A model generated the notes under the pieces. The model worked only from the letters and a program-made list of their open reading frames with translations, had not been told where the DNA came from and did not search any database. A DNA stretch of 34,062 nt from Bacteroidota bacterium (GTDB taxonomy: Bacteria; Bacteroidota; Bacteroidia; Chitinophagales; Chitinophagaceae), in assembly GCA_018268085.1 (NCBI GenBank), contig JAFDXE010000039.1:1-34062 (forward strand). The letters run 5' to 3'. The translations under genes were made by a program, and so were the position numbers. Every line of letters begins with the position of its first letter. Within the stretch, counting starts at the first letter, position 1. Positions 26,720 to 34,062 of the stretch are shown piece by piece.

Positions 26720-27199
26720 ATGAAAAAATTTATCCTCTCAACGGTTTGCTTATTGATTTGCACGGCATCATTCGCCCAGGAAAAAAAATTATATGATCCT
26801 GCTGCTGATGCCGAAAAAGACATTGCTGCTGCTGTAAAAAAAGCAAAAGCAGCAAACAAATATGTACTCTTACAGGGAGGAGGAAACTGGTGTAGCTGGT
26901 GCGTTGAATTTGCAAGATTCGTAAAAGCAGATGCCCAACTGGATTCAGCCATGAATGCAGGCTTTGTATGGTATCATCTCAATATGAGTAAGGAAAACAA
27001 AAACGAAAAAACTTTTGCCAAGTACGGCTATCCACAGCGATTTGGTTATCCTGTATTCATTATCCTGGATGGAGAAGGCAACCGCATTCATACGCAAAAC
27101 AGCGCATACCTGGAAGACGGTAAAAAAAGTTATGATAAAGAAAAAGTGCTCGACTTCCTCGCCAACTGGAGCCCATCGGCACTGAATCCTGCAAACTAA
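26720..27199 (+). CDS. Secreted thioredoxin-like protein
   Basis: This protein has 159 residues when started at MKKFILSTVCLLICTASFAQ, a clear Sec signal. An in-frame ATG at 26675 directly abuts the pbpC stop (TAAATG) and would add 15 residues before the signal; I prefer the signal-peptide start. Residues 35-150 form a thioredoxin fold. The redox motif is NWCSWC (Cys58 and Cys61) and the cis-proline is in FGYPVFIILDGEGN. Its place is the periplasm, and a disulfide reductase or isomerase role is inferred. It is likely co-transcribed with pbpC, and the next gene starts eight bases after its stop. Confidence 0.88.
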   Translation: MKKFILSTVCLLICTASFAQEKKLYDPAADAEKDIAAAVKKAKAANKYVLLQGGGNWCSWCVEFARFVKADAQLDSAMNAGFVWYHLNMSKENKNEKTFAKYGYPQRFGYPVFIILDGEGNRIHTQNSAYLEDGKKSYDKEKVLDFLANWSPSALNPAN

Positions 27200-27207
27200 A
27201 TGAAGTA

Positions 27208-27693
27208 ATGATAAGCCCGGTTAACAGGTTTTTAGAACTTACGCAACATCCTTTAAAATTCAGGCTGTACTTATTATCAAAATTGCCCAGCGCTTTTTTC
27301 AGCGGTGTAAAAGTGAAGTATGCTGATGAAAGTAAGGCAGTAGTAACTGTTCCATATAAATGGTTTAGTAAAAATCCTTTTCGCAGTACCTATTTCGCCT
27401 GTTTAAGTATGGCTGCAGAAATGAGCACAGGTGTACTGGCAATGGCATTTACTTATGAACAACAACCTGCTATCAGCATGCTGGTAGTGAAAATGGAAGC
27501 AGTGTATTCTAAGAAAGCTACGGGGTTAACTACTTTCACCTGCGAAGATGGCTCATTATTAAAACAAGCTATCCAGGAAGCAATGGCAACGGGTAAAGGA
27601 ACCAATTGCACAATTCGTTCGGTAGGCAGAGATAAAGATGATAACATCATTGCAGAATTCAATTTCACCTGGTCGTTCAAGGCTAAATTATAA
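27208..27693 (+). CDS. DUF4442 hotdog-fold protein (thioesterase-like)
   Basis: The 161-residue cytosolic protein matches the DUF4442 group of hotdog-fold proteins related to acyl-CoA thioesterases. Visible landmarks are the core helix FACLSMAAEMSTGVLAM (about residues 63-79) and the closing strand IIAEFNFTWSFKAK. NPFRSTYF, just before the helix, holds the usual polar residues. The true substrate is unknown. It begins eight bases after the thioredoxin-like gene and so probably belongs to the pbpC transcript. A 199-base gap follows, with a TAAATTTG -7 box at 27739 and a palindrome. Confidence 0.8.
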   Translation: MISPVNRFLELTQHPLKFRLYLLSKLPSAFFSGVKVKYADESKAVVTVPYKWFSKNPFRSTYFACLSMAAEMSTGVLAMAFTYEQQPAISMLVVKMEAVYSKKATGLTTFTCEDGSLLKQAIQEAMATGKGTNCTIRSVGRDKDDNIIAEFNFTWSFKAKL

Positions 27694-27801
27694 AAGCTTC
27701 ACATTACCTCTTTTTATACTATTAAAGTTTCAAGCTGCTAAATTTGTAAATTGCAATCTTACCTTGTTCAGTTTGGCTGTACATGTTGAAATGATTAACA
27801 C

Positions 27802-27813
27802 CCGTTCGAACGG
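27802..27813. repeat. perfect 12-bp palindrome upstream of maeB
   Basis: CCGTTCGAACGG is a perfect palindrome followed immediately by TTTTT. It could be an operator for a dimeric regulator of maeB or a weak terminator for the preceding genes; it is too short to decide. It sits 80 bases before the maeB start. Confidence 0.45.
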
Positions 27814-27837
27814 TTTTTATCAGGGCGGAAACGATGT

Positions 27838-27874
27838 TGAATATTGATATGATGCAGGCGAACAACAGCACTGA
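27838..27874. repeat. possible dispersed intergenic element, copy 2
   Basis: TGAATATTGATAT (27838-27850) and CAGCACTGA (27866-27874) repeat the two words seen at 180-192 and 229-237. Here they end 18 bases before the maeB ATG and so would lie in its leader or promoter. Confidence 0.3.
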
Positions 27875-27892
27875 ACAGGACAAAGCTCAATT

Positions 27893-30265
27893 ATGGCAAA
27901 AGAACATCGTAAACAGGAAGCATTAGAATACCATTCCAAAGGAAGACCCGGAAAAATAGAAGTTGTTCCTACCAAAGATGCAAAAACGCAGCGTGATCTT
28001 TCATTAGCTTACTCTCCCGGCGTAGCCGAACCCTGTAAGGAAATTGCTGCCAATCCCGAAGACATTTATAAATACACTGCAAAGGGAAACCTCGTTGCGG
28101 TAATCAGTAATGGAACTGCGGTTCTCGGACTGGGCAACATTGGTCCGGCAGCAAGTAAACCCGTAATGGAAGGTAAAGGTGTATTGTTTAAAATCTTTGC
28201 AGACATCGATGTGTTTGATATTGAAGTGAACGAAACCGACCCGGAAAAATTTGTACAGATTGTAAAAGCACTGGAGCCAACATTTGGCGGTATTAATCTT
28301 GAAGACATAAAAGCGCCGGAATGTTTTTACATAGAACAACAATTAAAAGCAAATTGTACGATACCGGTTATGCATGATGACCAGCATGGAACGGCTATCA
28401 TTTCATCGGCTGCGATGCTGAATGCACTGGAACTTCAAAAGAAAAAAATTGACCGCGTAAGATTTGTGATCAATGGGGCTGGTGCGGCGGCAATGGCTTG
28501 TATAAAATTATATGAATCGCTGGGTGCTAAGCCATCCAACTTCATGGTATTTGATAAAGATGGTATTTTATATAAAGGAAGACCGGATGTAGAAGCCTTA
28601 AAACATCCGTTTTGTGTTGATGCTAAGTATAAAGACTGGAACCTGGAAAAAGCCATGAAAGATGCTGATGTGTTTGTTGGCCTGAGCGTAGGCAATGTGG
28701 TAACGCAGCAGATGATTCGTTCCATGGCAAAAAACCCGATCGTATTTGCTATGGCGAATCCTGATCCGGAAATAACTTATGATGCGGCTATCGCTTCCCG
28801 TAAGGATCTTATTATGGCAACGGGCAGAAGTGATTTTCCCAACCAGGTAAACAATGTACTGGGTTTCCCGTATATATTCCGTGGGGCGCTGGATGTAAGA
28901 GCCACACAGATCAATGAAGCGATGAAACTGGCAGCGGTTAAAGCACTGGCAGAATTAACCAAATCGCCGGTACCGGATATCGTGAACCTGGCATACAATG
29001 AAAAAACAATTGCATTTGGTCCTTATTATATTATTCCCAAGCCTGTAGATCCTCGTTTACTCGCTACCGTTGCCCCTGCTGTAGCCAAAGCAGCAATGGA
29101 AAGCGGTGTGGCAAGAACGCCGATAAAAGACTGGGATGCCTATGTGATTGAACTCAATAACAGGCTCGGTTTGGATAACCAGCTCAGTCGCGTTATTGGT
29201 GCGAAGGCCAGGAAAGATCCGAAGCGTGTTGTGTTTGCCGATGCAGAAAATCCCAAAATACTTAAAGCAGCGGCGCTGGTGCTGGAAGAGAAAGTCGGTT
29301 ACCCGATACTGTTAGGTGACATCAACAAGATCAACAAAATAGCTGCCGCCAATTCGATAGACCTGGAAGGCATGCCGGTTATAAACCCGAAAGATGATGA
29401 TATGGAAGAAGTAAGGAAGCAATTCGGGGAAGCAATGTTTAAGAAACGGCAGCGGAAAGGCATTAACCAGTATGAAGCATTTAAGCTGATGAAAGACCGC
29501 AACCATTTTGGTTGTATGATGCTGGAAACCGGGGAAGCAGATTGTATGATCAGCGGATTGAGCAGAAACTATCCCGATACCATTCGCCCGGCATTGCAGA
29601 TCATAGGTACCGATGAAGGTGTGAAGAAAATTGCGGGTATGTACCTCTTGTTTACCAAACGGGGGCCTTTATTCCTTGCAGATACCACGGTAAACTTTAA
29701 TCCCACTGCAGATGAACTTGCTGAAATAACATTACTCGTTGCGAAGGAAGTGCGCCAGTTTAATGTTGTACCTAAAGTAGCAATGCTGTCGTATTCAAAT
29801 TTTGGCAGCAGCAATTCGCCGGAAGCAAATCTTGTTCGAAGGGCAAGGGAAATTGTAAAACAACGTGAACCTAACCTGATATGTGACGGAGAGATACAGG
29901 GTATTCTTGCATTTAACAAAGAAATTCTGAAAGACAATTATCCGTTTACCGAACTGGTAAATGGTGAAGTAAATACATTAGTGTTCCCGAATCTTGCAGC
30001 CGGTAATATTGCCTATAATTTATTGCAGGAAGTTGGCGGCGCTGATAGCATCGGTCCTATTTTGCTGGGATTGAAAAAACCGGTGCATGTGTTGCAACTG
30101 GGTAGTTCTATCCGCTCTATATTTAACATGGTGGTTATTGCTGTGGTTGATGCGCAGTCAAAATCAAAATCGGATACAACTGAGCAGGTTAAAAAAAGCC
30201 GCTGGTGGAAACGCCCTCAAAAAAATAATGGCACAATTACTGAAACTACTCCCAATCATGCATAA
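27893..30265 (+). CDS. maeB: NADP-type malic enzyme fused to phosphotransacetylase domain
   Basis: The 790-residue protein decarboxylates malate oxidatively to pyruvate, supplying pyruvate and reducing power. The malic domain has Tyr40 in LAYSPGVAEP, Lys95 in EGKGVLFK, metal ligands in NLEDIKAPE and MHDDQHGTA, and the nucleotide fold INGAGAAAM (193-201). From about residue 440 a phosphate acetyltransferase-like domain follows (MISGLSRNYPDTIRPALQI, KVAMLSYSNFGSSNSPEA). In MaeB enzymes this domain is usually regulatory, binding acetyl-CoA or acetyl-phosphate, rather than catalytic. The basic Lys/Trp-rich tail (about 750-790) is extra. It is preceded by a 199-base gap and is probably the first gene of its unit. 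Confidence 0.96.
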   Translation: MAKEHRKQEALEYHSKGRPGKIEVVPTKDAKTQRDLSLAYSPGVAEPCKEIAANPEDIYKYTAKGNLVAVISNGTAVLGLGNIGPAASKPVMEGKGVLFKIFADIDVFDIEVNETDPEKFVQIVKALEPTFGGINLEDIKAPECFYIEQQLKANCTIPVMHDDQHGTAIISSAAMLNALELQKKKIDRVRFVINGAGAAAMACIKLYESLGAKPSNFMVFDKDGILYKGRPDVEALKHPFCVDAKYKDWNLEKAMKDADVFVGLSVGNVVTQQMIRSMAKNPIVFAMANPDPEITYDAAIASRKDLIMATGRSDFPNQVNNVLGFPYIFRGALDVRATQINEAMKLAAVKALAELTKSPVPDIVNLAYNEKTIAFGPYYIIPKPVDPRLLATVAPAVAKAAMESGVARTPIKDWDAYVIELNNRLGLDNQLSRVIGAKARKDPKRVVFADAENPKILKAAALVLEEKVGYPILLGDINKINKIAAANSIDLEGMPVINPKDDDMEEVRKQFGEAMFKKRQRKGINQYEAFKLMKDRNHFGCMMLETGEADCMISGLSRNYPDTIRPALQIIGTDEGVKKIAGMYLLFTKRGPLFLADTTVNFNPTADELAEITLLVAKEVRQFNVVPKVAMLSYSNFGSSNSPEANLVRRAREIVKQREPNLICDGEIQGILAFNKEILKDNYPFTELVNGEVNTLVFPNLAAGNIAYNLLQEVGGADSIGPILLGLKKPVHVLQLGSSIRSIFNMVVIAVVDAQSKSKSDTTEQVKKSRWWKRPQKNNGTITETTPNHA

Positions 30266-30296
30266 TATTGTATAGATTGTTCCACACAAATTGCTC

Positions 30297-31034
30297 ATGA
30301 ATTTTTTATCACAGTTCGGGAAATATATTTTGATGCTTAAAGGCATGTTCAGTAAACCTGAAAATGCCAAACTGTATTGGAAAGAATTCATGCACCAATG
30401 TGCGGAGATCGGCGTTGGTTCGCTGGGTATTGTTGTGCTCATATCGGTATTCATGGGTGCTGTAAGTACGGTTCAAACATCTTACCAGTTGGTGAGCCCG
30501 TTAATTTCAAAAAGTGCTATTGCTCAAATTGTAAGAGATACCGTAATCCTTGAATTTGCACCTACGCTTGTATGTATTGTACTGGCCGGTGTGATTGGCA
30601 GTAAGATTGCGAGTGAATTGGGTAATATGAGAGTGAGTGAGCAGATTGATGCATTGGAGATCATGGGTATTAATACCAAAACCTACCTGGTGATGCCGAA
30701 AATTGTTGCATCGCTGATTACGATACCGATGCTGGTGGTATTGGCAATGGGATTGGGAATTTATGGCGGAAGACTGGCGGGATCTGCTGCAGGAATATTG
30801 CCGGTAGAGGAATTTGATCGTGGACTGATGGAGAATTTTATGCCGTACAATGTTACGTTTGCGTTGATTAAAGCCTATACGTTTGCGTTTATTATAAGTA
30901 CCATATCGGCGTTCTTTGGCTATTATGTAAGTGGCGGATCACTGGAAATTGGAAGAAGCAGTACCAAATCGGTGGTGGTGAGTTGTGTGATGATATTGTT
31001 GGCGGATTATGCGTTGGCGGCGCTGCTGTTGTGA
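30297..31034 (+). CDS. mlaE: MlaE-family ABC transporter permease
   Basis: The 245-residue permease has four or five membrane segments and the MlaE signature. It runs from GVGSLGIVVLISVFMGAV through the cytoplasmic coupling region ELGNMRVSEQIDALEIMGIN to the terminal FFGYYVSGGSLEIG. MlaE/MlaF move phospholipids between inner and outer membranes together with an MCE (MlaD) protein. I chose ATG at 30297; a TTG two codons earlier is also open. It begins 31 bases after maeB and is followed by its ATPase after 85 bases. No MCE gene is in the window, so the partner must lie elsewhere. Confidence 0.93.
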   Translation: MNFLSQFGKYILMLKGMFSKPENAKLYWKEFMHQCAEIGVGSLGIVVLISVFMGAVSTVQTSYQLVSPLISKSAIAQIVRDTVILEFAPTLVCIVLAGVIGSKIASELGNMRVSEQIDALEIMGINTKTYLVMPKIVASLITIPMLVVLAMGLGIYGGRLAGSAAGILPVEEFDRGLMENFMPYNVTFALIKAYTFAFIISTISAFFGYYVSGGSLEIGRSSTKSVVVSCVMILLADYALAALLL

Positions 31035-31119
31035 TTCCTGCCTCAACGACTAAGGACAAAATAAACACAAAGCATACAGGGCATTTTGAATTTTTACTTT
31101 TTACTATTTTATTTATCCC

Positions 31120-31920
31120 GTGATTGAATTTACAAACCTTAAAAAAAGTTTTGGCGAAAAGCTGGTACTGGATGGCGTTAGTCATGTAATGGAAACAGGC
31201 AAAACCAACCTGATCATCGGCACAAGCGGCAGCGGTAAAACCGTTTTACAAAAATGCCTGGTAGGTTTGTTCGAACCCGATGAAGGTGAAATCATATACG
31301 ATGGAAAAAATTTCACCGAAATGACACAGGATGAACGCAAATTACTTCGCCAGCAGATAGGTATGCTGTTCCAGGGTTCGGCATTGTTTGACAGCATGAC
31401 GGTACAGGATAATATAAAATTTCCACTCGATATGTTTACGAAAGATGCTCATGCAGCTAAAATAAAAAGAGTGGATGAAGTGCTGGAAAGAGTAAACCTG
31501 GTTGGCAGCAATAAAAAATTTCCTTCTGAGATCAGCGGAGGTATGAAAAAAAGAGTAGGTATTGCAAGAGCCATTGTGTTAAACCCGAAATATCTTTTTT
31601 GCGATGAACCGAATTCAGGACTTGATCCGCAAACATCGATGCTGATTGATAAACTGATTGCCGAGATCACCAAAGAATACAATATGACTACGGTTATTAA
31701 CACACACGATATGAACAGTGTGATGGAGATCGGTGATAATATCCTGTACATGAAAAATGGCAAGAAAGAATGGACGGGCAACAGTAAGGATATCATTTTC
31801 TCCGATAACCAGGGATTGAATGAATTTATCTTCGCATCAGAATTTCTCCAGGATGCCAAAAATATGCGCAAACTGGAAGCGCAGGGAAAGGTTGACCAGA
31901 ACGGCGATATAAAAAAATAA
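31120..31920 (+). CDS. mlaF: MlaF-family ABC transporter ATPase
   Basis: The 266-residue ATPase pairs with the permease just upstream. Walker A is GTSGSGKT (34-41), the Q-loop lies in GMLFQGSALFDS, the ABC signature is ISGGMKKRVGIARA, and Walker B is YLFCDEPNSGLDP with Asp162 and Glu163. The H-switch is INTHDM. The SGGMKKR signature and the ALFDS segment after the Q-loop are typical of the MlaF/Ttg2A group rather than general importers. The start codon is GTG. The C-terminal 40 residues form a charged extension. The 85-base gap from mlaE is AT-rich, without a convincing promoter. Confidence 0.94.
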   Translation: MIEFTNLKKSFGEKLVLDGVSHVMETGKTNLIIGTSGSGKTVLQKCLVGLFEPDEGEIIYDGKNFTEMTQDERKLLRQQIGMLFQGSALFDSMTVQDNIKFPLDMFTKDAHAAKIKRVDEVLERVNLVGSNKKFPSEISGGMKKRVGIARAIVLNPKYLFCDEPNSGLDPQTSMLIDKLIAEITKEYNMTTVINTHDMNSVMEIGDNILYMKNGKKEWTGNSKDIIFSDNQGLNEFIFASEFLQDAKNMRKLEAQGKVDQNGDIKK

Positions 31921-31985
31921 TCTTCCATTTATGTAATCCGGAAAGAAACAACATCTCAGTGGCAGAAACACTAAATTTTTCTGTT

Positions 31986-33818
31986 ATGTTAAAAAAACTG
32001 AGTATGAAAGCCTTTCTTTCCTTTTTGTTCTTCTCTTTCCTTTATGTTCATTCGTTTGCCTATAACGACAAGAACAAGGTAAAGTCTACATTAACCAACG
32101 TTACCATTTACCGCAGCGGTGCAGAACTAACGCACACGGCTACCGCCAGTTTAAGCCGCGGCGACAATGAACTTATCGTGGAGGGTATCAGCAGCTTTGT
32201 TGATATAAACAGTATCCAGATCAATTGCCCCGCCACCGTAACCATATTGGGCATAGAGTTCAGCAACAATTACCTCGCATCAGAATTGGTAACACCGGAA
32301 TTAAAAATGATACGGGATTCGCTGGAAAAAGTAAATACTGAACTGGAAAAAACCGATGTATCTATTGCAACCACCAGCGATTTACTAAATGTATTACAAT
32401 CCAATAAAGAGATCAAAGGATCGCAGACAGGTTTGAGCGTTGCGGAATTAATGAAGCTGATGGATTATTACAAAAACAAATCTGCTGAACTGCAGAATGA
32501 ACTTTCTGCACTACAAAAGAAAAAAATCAAATTAAACCAACTCATTGCCCGGTTAAACCAGCAACAGAATGAGGAGATGAAAAAAAATACAGTTACCGGT
32601 GGCCGGCTCATTCTTCAACTAGCAGCGGCATTGGGTGGTGAACAAAACTTCACCATCACTTATATCACACAAAATGCATACTGGACGCCCTACTACGACA
32701 TTAAAGCAGATGATATTAAAAGTCCACTGAAAATAATTTACAAAGCAAAGATTGTACAAACCACCGGCATAGACTGGAAGAAGGTGAAATTATCCTTATC
32801 AACTTCCACCGCATCACAATACGGCCAGGCGCCATTGCTCAGCAGTTGGTTCCTGAGTTATATTAACCCCGTAAGAAGGATGGAATCTGATTTGTATAAA
32901 CAAAATACTATTCCTTCTATTGCAAAGAAAGAACTAGACTACGATAAAATGAAAGACATAAGGCAGTTGAATGAAATTTCAATCAGAGGGCAGGGAACTG
33001 TTACTAATGCCAGTTTGCCATTGTATGTAGTAAACGGAGCTATGATGGAAGCAACGGATTTCAACCAGTTGAATCCTTCATCGTTTAAATCAATTAATTT
33101 GCTGAAAGGAGATGATGCCACTTCGATGTATGGCGCTAGAGGATCCAACGGTGTGGTGGTTGTAACATTGAAAGAAGGGTTGGACGATTATGTTTCTGTA
33201 ACCGACAATGCTCTTGATGTTACCTATGATATAGAGCTGCCTTATGATGTACCTACCAATGGTAAACAACAAATAGCTACGTTGAAAGAGGAAACAATTG
33301 CAGCCATTTATAAATATTATGCTGTACCAAAGCTGGATAAAGATGCTTACCTGCTGGCGGAAGTAACGGGCTGGGAGAAATTGAATTTATTACCGGGAGA
33401 AGCAAATATTATTTTTGAAGGAACCTATGTAGGCAAATCATTTATTGACCCGGGCAGTACCAATGATACGCTGAATCTTACATTAGGTAAAGACAAGCGT
33501 GTGATCATTAAAAGAGAAAAGCTGACAGATTTCAGCAGCGTTAAATTTCTAGGTACAAATAAAGTACAAACGATTACTTATGAACTAACGGTAAAAAATA
33601 ATAAGAAAGATGCGGTATCCATGATCCTGAAAGACCAATACCCCATCAGTACCAATAAAGATATTGAAGTAGAATTGCTGAACAGTAGTGAGGCCGTTAT
33701 TAATACAGAAATTGGCGTATTAACCTGGAAGATGGATCTGAAACCCGGAGAGAGCAGGAAAGTGAGGATTAGTTATAGTGTGAAATATCCGAAAGGGAAA
33801 GTGTTGAATTTGAATTGA
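31986..33818 (+). CDS. DUF4140/DUF4139 (mucoidy inhibitor MuiA-like) protein with embedded SusC-type plug signature
   Basis: The 610-residue exported protein starts with MLKKLSMKAFLSFLFFSFLY, a Sec signal; Met7 (32004) or a GTG at 31959 are alternative starts. Residues 30-125 match DUF4140 (VTIYRSGAELTHTA), then a coiled coil (about 105-205) and DUF4139 (NFTITYITQNAYWTPYYDI). Residues 345-398 then read PLYVVNGAMM, LNPSSFKSINLLKGDDA, TSMYGARGSNGVVVVTLKEG. This closely follows the N-terminal signature of SusC/RagA TonB-linked receptors. DUF4139 resumes after it (LPYDVPTNGKQQIATL onward). No TonB box or 22-strand barrel is present. The function is unknown; a periplasmic or surface scaffold is inferred. 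Confidence 0.85.
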   Translation: MLKKLSMKAFLSFLFFSFLYVHSFAYNDKNKVKSTLTNVTIYRSGAELTHTATASLSRGDNELIVEGISSFVDINSIQINCPATVTILGIEFSNNYLASELVTPELKMIRDSLEKVNTELEKTDVSIATTSDLLNVLQSNKEIKGSQTGLSVAELMKLMDYYKNKSAELQNELSALQKKKIKLNQLIARLNQQQNEEMKKNTVTGGRLILQLAAALGGEQNFTITYITQNAYWTPYYDIKADDIKSPLKIIYKAKIVQTTGIDWKKVKLSLSTSTASQYGQAPLLSSWFLSYINPVRRMESDLYKQNTIPSIAKKELDYDKMKDIRQLNEISIRGQGTVTNASLPLYVVNGAMMEATDFNQLNPSSFKSINLLKGDDATSMYGARGSNGVVVVTLKEGLDDYVSVTDNALDVTYDIELPYDVPTNGKQQIATLKEETIAAIYKYYAVPKLDKDAYLLAEVTGWEKLNLLPGEANIIFEGTYVGKSFIDPGSTNDTLNLTLGKDKRVIIKREKLTDFSSVKFLGTNKVQTITYELTVKNNKKDAVSMILKDQYPISTNKDIEVELLNSSEAVINTEIGVLTWKMDLKPGESRKVRISYSVKYPKGKVLNLN

Positions 33819-33850
33819 GGGTGGATGATGTGGTGATTAGCTGATGTGAT

Positions 33851-33883
33851 CATTTTTTCAGTGAATCAGCGGCGGAAAAAATA
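33851..33883 (+). repeat. dispersed 33-bp repeat, copy 1
   Basis: This 33-base stretch recurs at 34030-34062 with one substitution (C33870 is T34049). It includes the left arm of the hairpin at 33859-33901. Repetition of a hairpin-forming unit within 180 bases resembles REP/BIME-type elements. Confidence 0.75.
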
Positions 33884-33908
33884 ATTGCCGCTGATTCACT
33901 GATTTTTT
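33859..33908 (+). terminator. strong terminator hairpin after the DUF4139 gene
   Basis: A perfect 15-bp stem (CAGTGAATCAGCGGC with GCCGCTGATTCACTG) closes a 13-base A-rich loop and is followed by ATTTTTTT. It starts 41 bases after the DUF4139 stop. Confidence 0.85.
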
Positions 33909-33927
33909 TATTTCCCTATTTGTTCCA

Positions 33928-33957
33928 CCTCACCCCCAGCCCGCCCCGAAGGTGAGG
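33928..33957. repeat. GC-rich inverted repeat
   Basis: CCTCACC (33928-33934) and GGTGAGG (33951-33957) flank a C-rich 16-base loop in an otherwise AT-rich gap. The composition differs sharply from its surroundings, suggesting a mobile or dispersed repeat rather than a terminator. Confidence 0.5.
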
Positions 33958-34029
33958 GAGGATGATTCGTTTGCATTTTATCATTGGTCAACCTAACAAG
34001 ACTTCTCGTTCATATAAAAACTAATTCAG

Positions 34030-34062
34030 CATTTTTTCAGTGAATCAGTGGCGGAAAAAATA
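34030..34062 (+). repeat. dispersed 33-bp repeat, copy 2 (cut by window edge)
   Basis: This is a near-identical copy of 33851-33883. The window ends at what would be the loop, so a second hairpin arm and T tract would be expected just outside. Confidence 0.75.

Overview
The window looks like chromosomal core DNA from a member of the phylum Bacteroidota, most likely the Chitinophagaceae or a near relative. This is inference from several signs. Promoters fit the Bacteroidota pattern TTG-N19-TAnnTTTG. Shine-Dalgarno sequences are largely absent. SecA carries the long N-terminal insertions of this phylum. Other typical products are a SPOR-like secreted protein, a two-domain malic enzyme/phosphotransacetylase, an alpha-2-macroglobulin lipoprotein next to PBP1C, and a SusC/RagA plug-like signature. 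I see no phage, insertion sequence, CRISPR array or rRNA operon.

Layout. Positions 1-8699 are mostly minus strand: gap (GAPDH), a sterol-desaturase-family membrane oxygenase, an ATP-grasp/PGM1-related ligase, a beta-CASP metallo-beta-lactamase RNase-like protein, an M20 amidohydrolase, a SPOR-like secreted protein and a DeoC-like protein. A plus-strand tRNA-Glu(TTC), with a clear promoter and terminator, sits between gap and the oxygenase. Positions 8834-11548 (plus) hold a secreted lipase fused to a META domain and an unrecognised polytopic membrane protein. A shared hairpin separates these from secA (minus). secA is divergent from atpG, and from there to the end everything is plus: atpG, scpB, lysA, alpha-2-macroglobulin, pbpC, a secreted thioredoxin-like protein, a DUF4442 protein, maeB, mlaE, mlaF and a DUF4140/DUF4139 protein.

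How the genes relate. Most are housekeeping: glycolysis, protein export, ATP synthesis, chromosome segregation, lysine/diaminopimelate synthesis and the malate-to-pyruvate step. The second half leans towards the cell envelope: alpha-2-macroglobulin with PBP1C, phospholipid transport (MlaE/MlaF), and secreted or outer-membrane-associated proteins. No stretch longer than 300 bases lacks a gene.

The main points for a second look are: (1) a DeoC homologue that has lost the Schiff-base lysine and the catalytic aspartate; (2) a SusC/RagA-like plug signature embedded in a DUF4139 protein with no beta-barrel; (3) an unrecognised membrane protein with four histidines in predicted membrane segments; (4) 7-bp tandem arrays at four intergenic sites, all in one orientation and all encoding stops in six frames; (5) hairpin-forming dispersed repeats at the right edge; (6) a short motif pair shared by two distant intergenic regions; and (7) a surface-export-like signal on the alpha-2-macroglobulin lipoprotein.
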